Below, piece by piece: positions 1 to 6,826 of a stretch of 7,235 bases of DNA; position 1 is the stretch's first letter; each line of letters opens with the position of its first letter. Where the stretch lies: assembly GCA_027625355.1 (NCBI GenBank), contig JAQBWI010000052.1, positions 1 through 7,235 of the forward strand, given 5' to 3'. Source of the DNA: Pseudomonadota bacterium. GTDB lineage: Bacteria > Pseudomonadota > Alphaproteobacteria > HIMB59 > GCA-002718135. The position numbers and the translations under genes are program-made. The notes beneath the pieces are model-generated. The model did not search any database, had not been told where the DNA came from, and was given only the letters and a program-made list of their open reading frames with translations.

Positions 1-65
1 CTGGGGTTTAGAGACGCTGATATCAAATCAAAAAATCTAACGAAAACTTTTCGAGAAGTAAAAAC

Positions 66-155
66 TGGCGGAGAGAGAGGGATTCGAACCCTCGGTAGTA
101 TTGCTACTACACACGCTTTCCAAGCGTGCTGATTAAACCGCTCTCACATCTCTCC
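66..155 (-). tRNA. tRNA-Ser (anticodon GGA)
   Basis: A complete class II tRNA that decodes UCC and UCU serine codons. The 7-bp acceptor stem pairs GGAGAGA (155-149) with TCTCTCC (76-70). A discriminator G and an encoded CCA (68-66) follow. The anticodon stem is CACGC/GCGTG around the 7-nt loop TTGGAAA, which places anticodon GGA at 121-119. The long variable arm typical of tRNA-Ser is a 6-bp stem GTAGTA/TACTAC closed by a GCAA tetraloop. The T arm is GAGGG-TTCGAAT-CCCTC. The mature length is 87 nt plus CCA. The 5' end lies 15 bp after the lepA stop codon on the same strand, with no obvious promoter between them, so it is probably released from the lepA transcript by RNase P. No strong terminator is visible downstream in the 65 bp that remain. 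Confidence 0.97.
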
Positions 156-170
156 CTAGAAAAACATATT

Positions 171-1973
171 TTAATTTTCATTCATTTTTAATGCATTCAA
201 AAAAGCATTTTGTGGAATATCAACTTTTCCAAATTGTCTCATTCGTTTTTTTCCCTTCTTTTGCTTATCAAGAAGTTTGTTTTTTCGAGTAACGTCACCA
301 CCATATAATTTTTGTGTTACATCTTTTCTAAATGAAGCAACTGTTTCTCTAGCTATAATTTTACCACCAATAGCAGCTTGAATTGCAACTTTAAATTGTT
401 GTCTTGGTATTAGATCTTTTAGACGTTCGCATAAAGCTCTTCCCCTTGATTGAGATCTATCTTTATGAACAATTAAGGATAAAGCATCAACAGGATCTCC
501 ATTAATCATTATACTAACTTTAACTAAATTATTTACTTCATAACCTACTAATTCATAATCAAAACTTGCATAACCTTTAGTTATTGATTTCAATCGATCA
601 TAAAAATCAAATACTACTTCATTTAATGGAAGTTTATACTCAACCATTGCTCTGGTCCCTGCATAATTAAGGTTTATTTGAATTCCTCTTTTTGATGTAC
701 ATAATTCTAATACTGCACCTAAATATTCATCAGGAACTATAATTGTTGCTTTTATCCAAGGCTCTTCAATAGTATGAATTTTTACTGGATCCGGCATGTC
801 AGTTGGATTATGTAGATCAACTACTGATCCATCATTCATATTAATCTTATAAACAACTGAAGGCGCTGTAGTAACTAGCTCTAGATTAAATTCTAAATCA
901 AATCTGTCTCTAATTATCTCCAAATGTAGCAATCCCAAAAAACCGCACCTAAAACCATAACCAAGAGCTGGACTCACTTCTGGCTCATAAGAAAAACTTG
1001 AGTCATTTAAAGCAAGTTTAACCATACTATCTCTTAAGTGCTCATAATCATCCGAGTCCACAGGAAACATTCCACAAAAAACAACTGGTTGAGAAGGTTT
1101 AAATCCAGGCAGAGGTTCTATTGTAGGATTTTTTTCTTCTGTAATTGTATCACCAACTTTACAATCTGATACACTTTTAATCCCTGAATTAATAAAACCT
1201 ATTTCTCCTGGTCCTAAAGTATCTACCTCAGTTGGTTTTGGTGAAAAAATACCAACTCTATCAATTGTGTGTGTTGCACCTGAAGCCATAAATCTAATTT
1301 TTTGATTTTTTTTCAACTGGCCATTAATTACTCTTACCAAAACAACGACACCAAGATAACTGTCGTACCAGCTATCAACTAACATACACTTAAGTGGCTC
1401 ATCTAATTTACCTTTGGGAGGAGGTAGATCGGCAACAATTTTTTCTAATAATTCCTCAACACCTAATCCTGTTTTAGCTGAAACTAATGATGCATCAGAT
1501 GCGTCAATCCCAAGAACATCTTCAATTTGTTCTTTTATTTTTTCAGGTTCTGATGAAGGAAGATCAGCTTTATTTAATACTGGTAAAATTTCATGATCAT
1601 TATTAATTGCTTGATAGGCATTAGCAAGTGTTTGTGCTTCGACACCTTGTGTTGAGTCAACTATTAAAAGAGAGCTCTCACAAGCAGCTAGTGATCTTGA
1701 TACTTCATAAGCAAAGTCGACATGCCCAGGTGTATCCATAAGATTAAGAATATATTCCTTTCCATCTTTTGAGGTATAATTAAGACAAACTGTTTGAGCT
1801 TTAATTGTTATACCCCGCTCTCTCTCCAATTCCATGGAGTCAAGAACTTGCTCTTTCATTTCTCTATCAGTTAAACCACCACAAAATTGGATAAGTCTGT
1901 CTGCTAAAGTTGATTTGCCGTGATCAATATGCGCAATTATAGAAAAATTTCTTATGCTTGAAAGATCTTTCAT
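171..1973 (-). CDS. lepA: Elongation factor 4 (LepA), ribosome-associated translational GTPase
   Basis: LepA/EF4 is a translational GTPase that acts on the ribosome; it has been linked to back-translocation under stress and to 30S assembly or initiation. The protein has 600 residues, the normal family length. All G motifs are present: AHIDHGKST (14-22), RGIT (53-56), DTPGHVDF (80-87, with the catalytic-type His84), NKAD (134-137) and SAK (165-167). The EF-G-like domains II, III and V follow. The LepA-specific basic C-terminal domain ends the protein, with a Lys/Arg-rich stretch near residues 560-585, which separates it from EF-G, BipA and TypA. The ATG overlaps the pheT stop by one base (TAATG) and has no Shine-Dalgarno sequence, so translation probably depends on coupling to pheT. 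In Escherichia coli lepA sits with lepB; here it follows pheST instead. Confidence 0.98.
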   Translation of the reverse strand: MKDLSSIRNFSIIAHIDHGKSTLADRLIQFCGGLTDREMKEQVLDSMELERERGITIKAQTVCLNYTSKDGKEYILNLMDTPGHVDFAYEVSRSLAACESSLLIVDSTQGVEAQTLANAYQAINNDHEILPVLNKADLPSSEPEKIKEQIEDVLGIDASDASLVSAKTGLGVEELLEKIVADLPPPKGKLDEPLKCMLVDSWYDSYLGVVVLVRVINGQLKKNQKIRFMASGATHTIDRVGIFSPKPTEVDTLGPGEIGFINSGIKSVSDCKVGDTITEEKNPTIEPLPGFKPSQPVVFCGMFPVDSDDYEHLRDSMVKLALNDSSFSYEPEVSPALGYGFRCGFLGLLHLEIIRDRFDLEFNLELVTTAPSVVYKINMNDGSVVDLHNPTDMPDPVKIHTIEEPWIKATIIVPDEYLGAVLELCTSKRGIQINLNYAGTRAMVEYKLPLNEVVFDFYDRLKSITKGYASFDYELVGYEVNNLVKVSIMINGDPVDALSLIVHKDRSQSRGRALCERLKDLIPRQQFKVAIQAAIGGKIIARETVASFRKDVTQKLYGGDVTRKNKLLDKQKKGKKRMRQFGKVDIPQNAFLNALKMNEN

Positions 1974-4369
1974 TATTTTCTATGACTTGCTTTAAAGCTA
2001 GTGATAATTACATCTATAATTTGATTTGAAAAACCTTCTATCTCTTCATCACTAAATGTTTTTTCCAAAGGCTGAAGCAAAACTCTAATTGCTATACTTT
2101 TAGAATTCTCATCTATTTTTTCACCCTCATAAACATCAAAAATTGAAACTTTATTGATAATTTTTTTATCAATTTTTTTAATTTTATTTATTAAATCTAT
2201 TGCCTTGACTGATTTCGGTAGTAAAAATGCAAAATCTCTCTCAACAGCTTGAAATGGGTTGTTATCAAAGGCAGATACAGTTGAGGTTTTTTTACTTTGA
2301 AATTGTGCTAATGTTTCAGTGAATATTTCAAACACCACAACTGCATTCGATATATCAAGTGATTTTAATAATATTGGATTAAGTTCACCAAAATTGGCAA
2401 TTATATTTTTTCCAATGCGTAAAGAGGAAGACTTACCTGGGTGAAAAATTTTATTACTAATCGCTTCATAATTTAGACTATCTACCGGTGTATTAAGTGA
2501 TTTTAAAATTTTTATAAGATCTGATTTAATAGCAAACACATCAAAGTCTTTTTTTTCTGAGTTCCAATTATTTCCAGAAATATTTCCATATGCAATACCC
2601 GTTGCAACATTAACTTGCCTATCCTCTAAAGTTTCGTCGAATATAGGTCCTACCTCAAATATTTTACCACTCGATATCATTTTTGATTTATTTGTATTTA
2701 TAGCGTTCAATAAATTAGGAATATTAGATGGTCGCATCACATTAAGATCAGCGCTAATAGGGTTTTTAATTTTAATAACATTGTCAGATATTAATTTAGC
2801 AACTTTTTCATCCATAAAAGACCATGTGACCGCTTCTACATATCCTGTATTAGCAATTGCTCTTTTTATTTTATAAAAAGATTTAAGTTCAGAACTTAAA
2901 ACAGTTTTCTTATCAATATAATCACTGACATTGGTTAAAGGTATTTCATTAAAACCATATATGCGTAAAATTTCTTCAACAATATCAGCTTCACCTTCAA
3001 TATCAGGTCTAAAACTTGGAACAGTAATATTAAAAACATTATCTCTTTCTGAGACATCAAACCCTAGAGATTCTAAAATAGTTTTCTGATTATCTTTTGG
3101 AACATCAACTCCACCTAATGATTTGATTTTATTGGTATTAAAATCAAATGTATGTTTTTTAACATCTAAAATTGGCGTTTGAACTGGTCTACTAGCCTCA
3201 CCTCCACACAAATCTAATATCATTTTTGTTGCTGCTTGCACTCCCCACTGTATTGAAGTTGGATCAATTCCTCTCTCAAATCTATATCTTGCATCGCTTT
3301 GTAATTTTAGATATCTTCCTGTTTTAGTAACTGAAATTGGATCAAATAAAGCTGTTTCAAGAAAAACATTCTTCGTTTCCAGGCTACAACCACTATCAAA
3401 GCCACCCATAATACCTCCAATACCATGGAGCTGTTTATCATCAGAAATGACAATCATATCAGTTGTACATTCTCTATTTTCTTCATCAAGAGTTAGACAG
3501 TGTTCATTTTCTTTTGCATAGCGCATTTTCAAATTCCCACTTATTTTATCAGCATCATAGACATGTAATGGTCTGCCTAAATCATAAGTGATATAATTGG
3601 TAATATCAACGAGAGCCGAAATTGGTCTCAGGCCAATTGCTTTTAATCGTTGTTGTAACCAGGGTGGACTTTCCTTATTGGTAACATTTTTAAAATATCT
3701 TCCTGCTACTCCTGGACAAATAAATTCCTCATCAGCGATGAAATCTTTTTCCCATTGAACAGGGCTATCAAAAGTACCTTCAATATTTTTAATTAACGTA
3801 TTTTCTTTTAATTCTCCCAATCCTGCTGCTGCTAAGTCTCTTGCAACACCCCTGACAGAAAGACAGTCTCCTCTATTCGGTGTAATATTGATTTCAATAA
3901 CAGGATCATCAAGATTAAACACTTCAATAAATTTTTCTCCTAATGAATATTTTGAGTCAACCTCAATGATACCGTCATGCTCATCAGATATTCCCATCTC
4001 TCTTTCAGAAACAAGCATACCACATGACTCTACACCTCTAATTTTAGATTTTTTTAATTTCACTCCTGTGCCTGGAATAAAACTATTTTCAGGTGCAAAA
4101 ATACCTTTCATTCCTTCTCGAGCATTAGGTGCGCCACAAACTACCTGAAAAGTTCCATCAATTGATTTTACAGTACAAACTTTAAGTCTGTCTGCATCAG
4201 GATGTTTTTCAGCTTTAAGTACTTCAGCGACAGTAAAATCATTAAAATCTTTTGATTTATCTTGCACACTCTCAATTTCTAGACCTATATTAGTCAAGGT
4301 ATCAACGATTGTATCGAGATCTTTATTTGTATCTAAGTGATCTTTTAACCAACCAAGTGTAAATTTCAT
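1973..4369 (-). CDS. pheT: Phenylalanine-tRNA ligase beta subunit
   Basis: Beta subunit of the cytoplasmic (alpha-beta)2 phenylalanyl-tRNA synthetase, which charges tRNA-Phe and edits mischarged Tyr-tRNA-Phe. At 798 residues it is full length. The N-terminal tRNA-binding OB-fold spans roughly residues 40-150, with HPDADRLKVC (56-65) and VCGAPNAR (77-84). The conserved block INITPNRGDCLSVRGVARD lies near 160-178. The B3/B4 editing region follows at about 210-380, including SALVDITNYI (251-260). The B5 region carries VPSFRPDIEGEADIVEEI (450-467). The C-terminal ferredoxin-fold anticodon-binding domain runs from about 706 to 796 (AVERDFAFLLP, then LQPLEKTFSDEEI). The ATG is 6 bp after the pheS stop with no good Shine-Dalgarno sequence, consistent with coupled synthesis of the two subunits. 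Its stop overlaps the lepA start. Confidence 0.98.
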   Translation of the reverse strand: MKFTLGWLKDHLDTNKDLDTIVDTLTNIGLEIESVQDKSKDFNDFTVAEVLKAEKHPDADRLKVCTVKSIDGTFQVVCGAPNAREGMKGIFAPENSFIPGTGVKLKKSKIRGVESCGMLVSEREMGISDEHDGIIEVDSKYSLGEKFIEVFNLDDPVIEINITPNRGDCLSVRGVARDLAAAGLGELKENTLIKNIEGTFDSPVQWEKDFIADEEFICPGVAGRYFKNVTNKESPPWLQQRLKAIGLRPISALVDITNYITYDLGRPLHVYDADKISGNLKMRYAKENEHCLTLDEENRECTTDMIVISDDKQLHGIGGIMGGFDSGCSLETKNVFLETALFDPISVTKTGRYLKLQSDARYRFERGIDPTSIQWGVQAATKMILDLCGGEASRPVQTPILDVKKHTFDFNTNKIKSLGGVDVPKDNQKTILESLGFDVSERDNVFNITVPSFRPDIEGEADIVEEILRIYGFNEIPLTNVSDYIDKKTVLSSELKSFYKIKRAIANTGYVEAVTWSFMDEKVAKLISDNVIKIKNPISADLNVMRPSNIPNLLNAINTNKSKMISSGKIFEVGPIFDETLEDRQVNVATGIAYGNISGNNWNSEKKDFDVFAIKSDLIKILKSLNTPVDSLNYEAISNKIFHPGKSSSLRIGKNIIANFGELNPILLKSLDISNAVVVFEIFTETLAQFQSKKTSTVSAFDNNPFQAVERDFAFLLPKSVKAIDLINKIKKIDKKIINKVSIFDVYEGEKIDENSKSIAIRVLLQPLEKTFSDEEIEGFSNQIIDVIITSFKASHRK

Positions 4370-4375
4370 AACCGC

Positions 4376-5437
4376 TTAAATTTCCGATCTTGTTTTTAAA
4401 TCTAATGGAGAAAATCCATAATGATCTAACCACTTAAGATTTAAATCAAACAGACCGCGCATATCTGTAATGCCGTACTTTAACATTGAGAGCCTCTCTA
4501 TTCCCATTCCAAAAGCAAAACCTTGGTACACGGAAGAATCTATATTACAGTTTTCCAAAACTTTTGGATTAACCATTCCACATCCTAAAATCTCTAACCA
4601 ATCATCTCCTTCACCAATTTTTAAGACATTATTTTTTTTTGTATAAGCAACATCCATTTCAGCACTTGGTTCAGTGAAAGGAAAATAACTTGGTCTAAAT
4701 CGGTATTTTAAATTATCAATTTCAAAAAATTCTTTTAAAAATAAAATTAGTGTTGATTTTAAATCTGCCATTGTAGCATCTTCGTTTACTACTAGTCCTT
4801 CTACTTGATGAAACATTGGGGTATGTGTAGAATCAGAGTCACTTCTGTAAGTTCGTCCAGGTACAATAATTTTTATTGGAGGTTTTGATTTCAACATCGT
4901 TCTAACTTGAACAGGACTTGTATGAGTTCTTAAAACATTATCTTCTCCATTACTGTTATTTACATAAAAAGTATCTTGCATCTCACGTGCAGGATGATGG
5001 GGAGGTATGTTTAACGCAGAAAAATTATTAAAATCACTCTCAATATCTGGCCCTGCTTCAACTGAATAATTTAAGTTTCCAAAAATCTCAGTAATGCTAA
5101 AGATTGTTTGTGAGATAGGATGAATCTTACCTGTTGCTTCTTCATTATGAGGTAATGTGACATCAATGCTTTCATTTTTAAGTTTTTGTTCTAGCTCTGC
5201 ATTTTCAATTAAAATTTTGTGATCATTAACCGACACTTCAATAAAGGTTTTAAGCTTATTTAATTCCTGACCTTTAATTTTCTTTTGATCAATAGGCAGC
5301 TTACCTAAAAGCTTCATTTCAGCCGGTATTAATCCTTTTTTACCAAGGTACTCTAATCGTATAACCTCTAGTTCTTGAAGGGTTTTACAATTATCGATCT
5401 TCTTTTTAATATCTTCAAAATCAACTGATAAAGACAT
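4376..5437 (-). CDS. pheS: Phenylalanine-tRNA ligase alpha subunit
   Basis: Catalytic alpha subunit of phenylalanyl-tRNA synthetase, a class II enzyme that forms Phe-AMP and transfers phenylalanine to tRNA-Phe together with PheT. The length of 353 residues is normal. An N-terminal helical coiled-coil region (about 1-90) that contacts tRNA is followed by the catalytic domain. Recognisable elements are HPISQTI (106-112, near motif 1), RTHTSPVQVR (170-179), the motif 2 region GRTYRSDSDSTHTPMFHQ (194-211), FRPSYFPFTEPSAEMD (247-262) and motif 3 GFAFGMGIERLSMLKYG (306-322). The ATG at 5437-5435 is the only sensible start. It lies 31 bp after the rplT stop in an AT-rich spacer with no Shine-Dalgarno sequence and no convincing separate promoter, so read-through from rplT is likely. 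Confidence 0.98.
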   Translation of the reverse strand: MSLSVDFEDIKKKIDNCKTLQELEVIRLEYLGKKGLIPAEMKLLGKLPIDQKKIKGQELNKLKTFIEVSVNDHKILIENAELEQKLKNESIDVTLPHNEEATGKIHPISQTIFSITEIFGNLNYSVEAGPDIESDFNNFSALNIPPHHPAREMQDTFYVNNSNGEDNVLRTHTSPVQVRTMLKSKPPIKIIVPGRTYRSDSDSTHTPMFHQVEGLVVNEDATMADLKSTLILFLKEFFEIDNLKYRFRPSYFPFTEPSAEMDVAYTKKNNVLKIGEGDDWLEILGCGMVNPKVLENCNIDSSVYQGFAFGMGIERLSMLKYGITDMRGLFDLNLKWLDHYGFSPLDLKTRSEI

Positions 5438-5468
5438 ACGATTAGTATAAATTATTAAAAATTAAATA

Positions 5469-5822
5469 CTAGTTAGCTGATTGGGCTTTTTCCACCAAAG
5501 CTTTGAAAGCATCTGGTTGATTAACTGCCAATTCTGCTAAAATTTTTCTATCAATTTCTACAGATGATTTTTTTAGTCCAGATATAAACTGAGAATATGT
5601 CATCCCGTGCAATCTCACACCTGCATTAATTCTCTGGATCCAAAGACCTCTAAAATCACTTTTTCTTTTTCTTCGATCACGATATGCATATTGCATTCCA
5701 CGCTCAACTGCCTGAACAGCTACTCTGAATACATTTTTTCTTCTACCGTAATAACCTTTTGCTCTTTTAATTACTTTTTTATGTCTTGCTCTTGCTGTAA
5801 CGCCTCTAGAAACTCTTGCCAT
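5469..5822 (-). CDS. rplT: 50S ribosomal protein L20
   Basis: L20 (bL20) binds 23S rRNA early in large-subunit assembly. In Escherichia coli and Bacillus it also represses its own operon by binding the mRNA. The product has 117 residues, the usual length, and is strongly basic. Family signatures are the N-terminal MARVSRGVTARARHKK, KGYYGRRKN (22-30), YAYRDRRKRKSDFRGLWIQR (45-64) and RLHGMTYSQFI (70-80). The ATG is preceded by a clear AGGAG, which overlaps the rpmI stop codon, so rpmI and rplT are likely to be translationally coupled. The gene ends with TAG. Confidence 0.98.
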   Translation of the reverse strand: MARVSRGVTARARHKKVIKRAKGYYGRRKNVFRVAVQAVERGMQYAYRDRRKRKSDFRGLWIQRINAGVRLHGMTYSQFISGLKKSSVEIDRKILAELAVNQPDAFKALVEKAQSAN

Positions 5823-5828
5823 TGTAAA

Positions 5829-5833
5829 CTCCT
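5829..5833 (-). promoter_or_regulatory. Ribosome-binding site of rplT overlapping the rpmI stop
   Basis: On the minus strand AGGAG (5833-5829) lies 6 nt before the rplT ATG, an ideal spacing. Its first bases are the AG of the rpmI TAG stop codon, so ribosomes finishing L35 terminate on the rplT start site. This is the arrangement expected for coupled, balanced synthesis of the two ribosomal proteins. Confidence 0.85.
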
Positions 5834-6032
5834 ACTTATTGTATGGTAACATATGATCGATAAGCGCTGCATCACCAGGTGACATTATCGCTGCTCGTTT
5901 TGTGCTACGAATAAATTTGTTTGATCTTTTGCTCATGCCATGTCTTTTACCAGCAGGCTTGAACTTGATTTTACCAGTTCCAGTTCTAGAAAAGCGTTTT
6001 TTCAAACTACTTTTTGTTTTAAGCTTGGGCAT
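5832..6032 (-). CDS. rpmI: 50S ribosomal protein L35
   Basis: L35 (bL35) is a small basic protein of the large ribosomal subunit. The product has 66 residues, within the normal range of about 64-67. The N-terminus MPKLKTKSSLKKRF, then TGTGKIK and AGKRHGMSKRS (27-37) are family hallmarks, and the protein ends in HMLPYNK. The start is fixed by an AAGGAG six bases upstream and by the universally conserved MPK opening. The gene follows infC after an unusually long, structured 100-bp spacer and is separated from rplT by only 9 bp. By analogy with other bacteria, L20 binding in the leader would control both genes; this is inferred here from position and structure. Confidence 0.97.
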   Translation of the reverse strand: MPKLKTKSSLKKRFSRTGTGKIKFKPAGKRHGMSKRSNKFIRSTKRAAIMSPGDAALIDHMLPYNK

Positions 6033-6038
6033 TCTATT

Positions 6039-6044
6039 CTCCTT
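6039..6044 (-). promoter_or_regulatory. Ribosome-binding site of rpmI
   Basis: AAGGAG (6044-6039 on the minus strand) sits 6 nt before the rpmI ATG. It and the rplT site are the only strong Shine-Dalgarno sequences I can see in the window. The site lies 12 nt downstream of the hairpin ending at 6057, so it is well placed to be controlled by that structure. Confidence 0.85.
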
Positions 6045-6056
6045 GTTAAATTTACT

Positions 6057-6095
6057 GCTAGGCTGCCCCGCAGGCCATAGCTAGTTCAATGGGGC
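6057..6095 (-). promoter_or_regulatory. Candidate structured leader of rpmI-rplT (possible L20 autoregulatory element)
   Basis: Read on the minus strand, GCTA-GG-CTGC (6081-6070, with single-base bulges T6078 and C6074 in the gene's sense) can pair with GCAG-CC-TAGC (6066-6057) around a GGG loop (6069-6067). This gives ten base pairs. Upstream, GCCCC (6095-6091) is a perfect complement of GGGGC (6069-6065), which is the loop plus the first two bases of the 3' stem strand. The RNA could therefore form a pseudoknot-like contact or switch between two pairings. No T-tract follows, so it is not an intrinsic terminator. It is a GC-rich island in an AT-rich genome, located between infC and rpmI where Escherichia coli has its L20 translational operator. 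The structure is read from the sequence; the L20 function is inferred. Confidence 0.5.
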
Positions 6096-6132
6096 TTATA
6101 AGGATATTTAACTAAGAATCAATAATTAGTAT

Positions 6133-6672
6133 TTATTTAGCCACTTGAGGAACTAAAATCATCATAATTTGCCTGCCTTCAGACTTAGGATGAACCTCCA
6201 CTTTTGCATGCTCGACAACTTGTTCTGTTAATCTTTTAAGAAGATCAAATCCTAAATTTTTATGTTCCATCTCTCTACCACGAAAACGCATAGATACTTT
6301 AACTTTATTACCGCCACCAATAAATTTTAACAAAGCTTTAACCTTAACATTGTAGTCGTGTGTATCAATCCCAGGGCGCATTTTAATTTCCTTAACTTCA
6401 ATTGTTTTTTGCTTCTTTTTTGCCTCTTTTTTACTTTTTTGTTCTCTGTATTTTAATTTACCATAATCAATAATCTTACAAACAGGAGGGCTTGCCTCAG
6501 GAGATACTTCGACTAAATCGAAACCTTCATCTTCTGCTTGGTTTAAAGCCTCTCTAATACTAATAATTCCTAGCTGCTTTCCAGTACTTGAAATAACACG
6601 CACTTCACTGGCTGTAATTTTCTCATTAGTCCTTGGACCAGTATCTTTTTTTGATCTGAAATTTATTGCCAA
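6133..6672 (-). CDS. infC: Translation initiation factor IF-3, probable non-AUG start
   Basis: IF3 binds the 30S subunit, prevents premature 50S joining and checks the start codon and initiator tRNA. The product has about 179 residues, a normal length. The N-terminal domain (about 12-80) contains GPRTNEKI (12-19), EALNQAEDEGFDLVEVSP (41-58) and PPVCKIIDYGKLKY (62-75). A Lys-rich linker (79-90) leads to the C-terminal domain with VKEIKMRPGIDTHDY (93-107), RFRGREMEH (129-137) and EGRQIMMIL (165-173). No ATG is available near the N-terminus. The chosen start is TTG (6672-6670), which gives (M)AINFRSKK; ATA two codons later (6666-6664) is also possible. The frame is open upstream only to a TAG about nine codons back. 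No Shine-Dalgarno sequence precedes either candidate. In Escherichia coli infC uses AUU and is autoregulated through it. The gene is certain; its first codons are not. Confidence 0.95.
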   Translation of the reverse strand: MAINFRSKKDTGPRTNEKITASEVRVISSTGKQLGIISIREALNQAEDEGFDLVEVSPEASPPVCKIIDYGKLKYREQKSKKEAKKKQKTIEVKEIKMRPGIDTHDYNVKVKALLKFIGGGNKVKVSMRFRGREMEHKNLGFDLLKRLTEQVVEHAKVEVHPKSEGRQIMMILVPQVAK

Positions 6673-6748
6673 AACTGTTATTTTAAGGGGATTAAGCTAT
6701 TAATAAATAGCATATTAAGAATTGAATATTTTTTTCATATTTTTTAAA

Positions 6749-6776
6749 GATATAATGAAATTGAAATTAAATTCAA
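6749..6776 (-). promoter_or_regulatory. Possible promoter of the infC operon
   Basis: On the minus strand TTGAAT (6776-6771) and TATATC (6754-6749) are separated by 16 bp, a plausible sigma-70-type pair. Transcription would start near 6742, giving a leader of about 70 nt before infC. The -10 box is imperfect, and in a region this AT-rich such matches arise easily by chance. The site overlaps the putative plus-strand -10 box. Confidence 0.3.
6751..6756 (+). promoter_or_regulatory. Possible -10 box for the plus-strand glycosyltransferase gene
   Basis: A perfect TATAAT lies about 70 bp before the ATG at 6827. The nearest -35-like sequence is TTGAAT (6722-6727), but the 23-bp spacing is too long, and the 16-18-bp positions hold only a T-run. 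It may be a -10-dominated promoter or a chance match in AT-rich DNA. Confidence 0.3.
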
Positions 6777-6787
6777 GGTCTGTTTTT

Positions 6788-6819
6788 AAAAATGATTAAT
6801 TAAAAAAATGGTTAATTAA
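6788..6819 (+). repeat. 16-bp tandem duplication upstream of the glycosyltransferase gene
   Basis: Bases 6788-6803 and 6804-6819 are consecutive copies of a 16-bp unit (consensus AAAAATGRTTAATTAA) that differ only at 6795 (A) versus 6811 (G). Each copy ends in the palindrome TTAATTAA. As a result a perfect 9-bp inverted repeat also exists (6795-6803 against 6812-6820, 8-nt loop) and ends 6 nt before the ATG at 6827. It could be two regulator-binding sites, a leader hairpin affecting translation, or slippage in AT-rich DNA. Confidence 0.75.
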
Positions 6820-6826
6820 TAAGTAT

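Noticed and set aside
1..65. Possible C-terminal end of a plus-strand gene (frame from base 2, stop TAA 38-40), followed by short palindromes at 41-59 that might form a terminator.
   Set aside because: Only 12 codons are visible with no recognisable motif. The palindromes give stems of just 4-5 AT-rich pairs with no clean T-tract on either strand.
66..90. The tRNA-Ser 3' end considered as an attachment site for an integrated element.
   Set aside because: No integrase gene and no second copy of the tRNA 3' end occur in the window, and the downstream side is cut off after 65 bp.
1414..1596. A 60-codon plus-strand open frame inside lepA.
   Set aside because: It is fully antisense to the conserved LepA GTPase region, has no Shine-Dalgarno sequence or recognisable domain, and is best explained as a shadow frame.
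3888..4148. An 86-codon plus-strand open frame inside pheT.
   Set aside because: It is antisense to the conserved N-terminal part of PheT, and its Ser/Pro/Phe-rich translation resembles no family.
5607..6084. Two plus-strand open frames (80 and 60 codons) opposite rplT and rpmI.
   Set aside because: Both are antisense to undoubted ribosomal protein genes and have low-complexity Cys/Ser/Leu-rich translations typical of reverse-strand shadows.
6057..6095. The GC-rich inverted repeat considered as an intrinsic terminator after infC.
   Set aside because: On the minus strand the hairpin is followed by TAGCAGTAAATTT rather than a T-run, and rpmI starts soon after. A regulatory leader role fits better.
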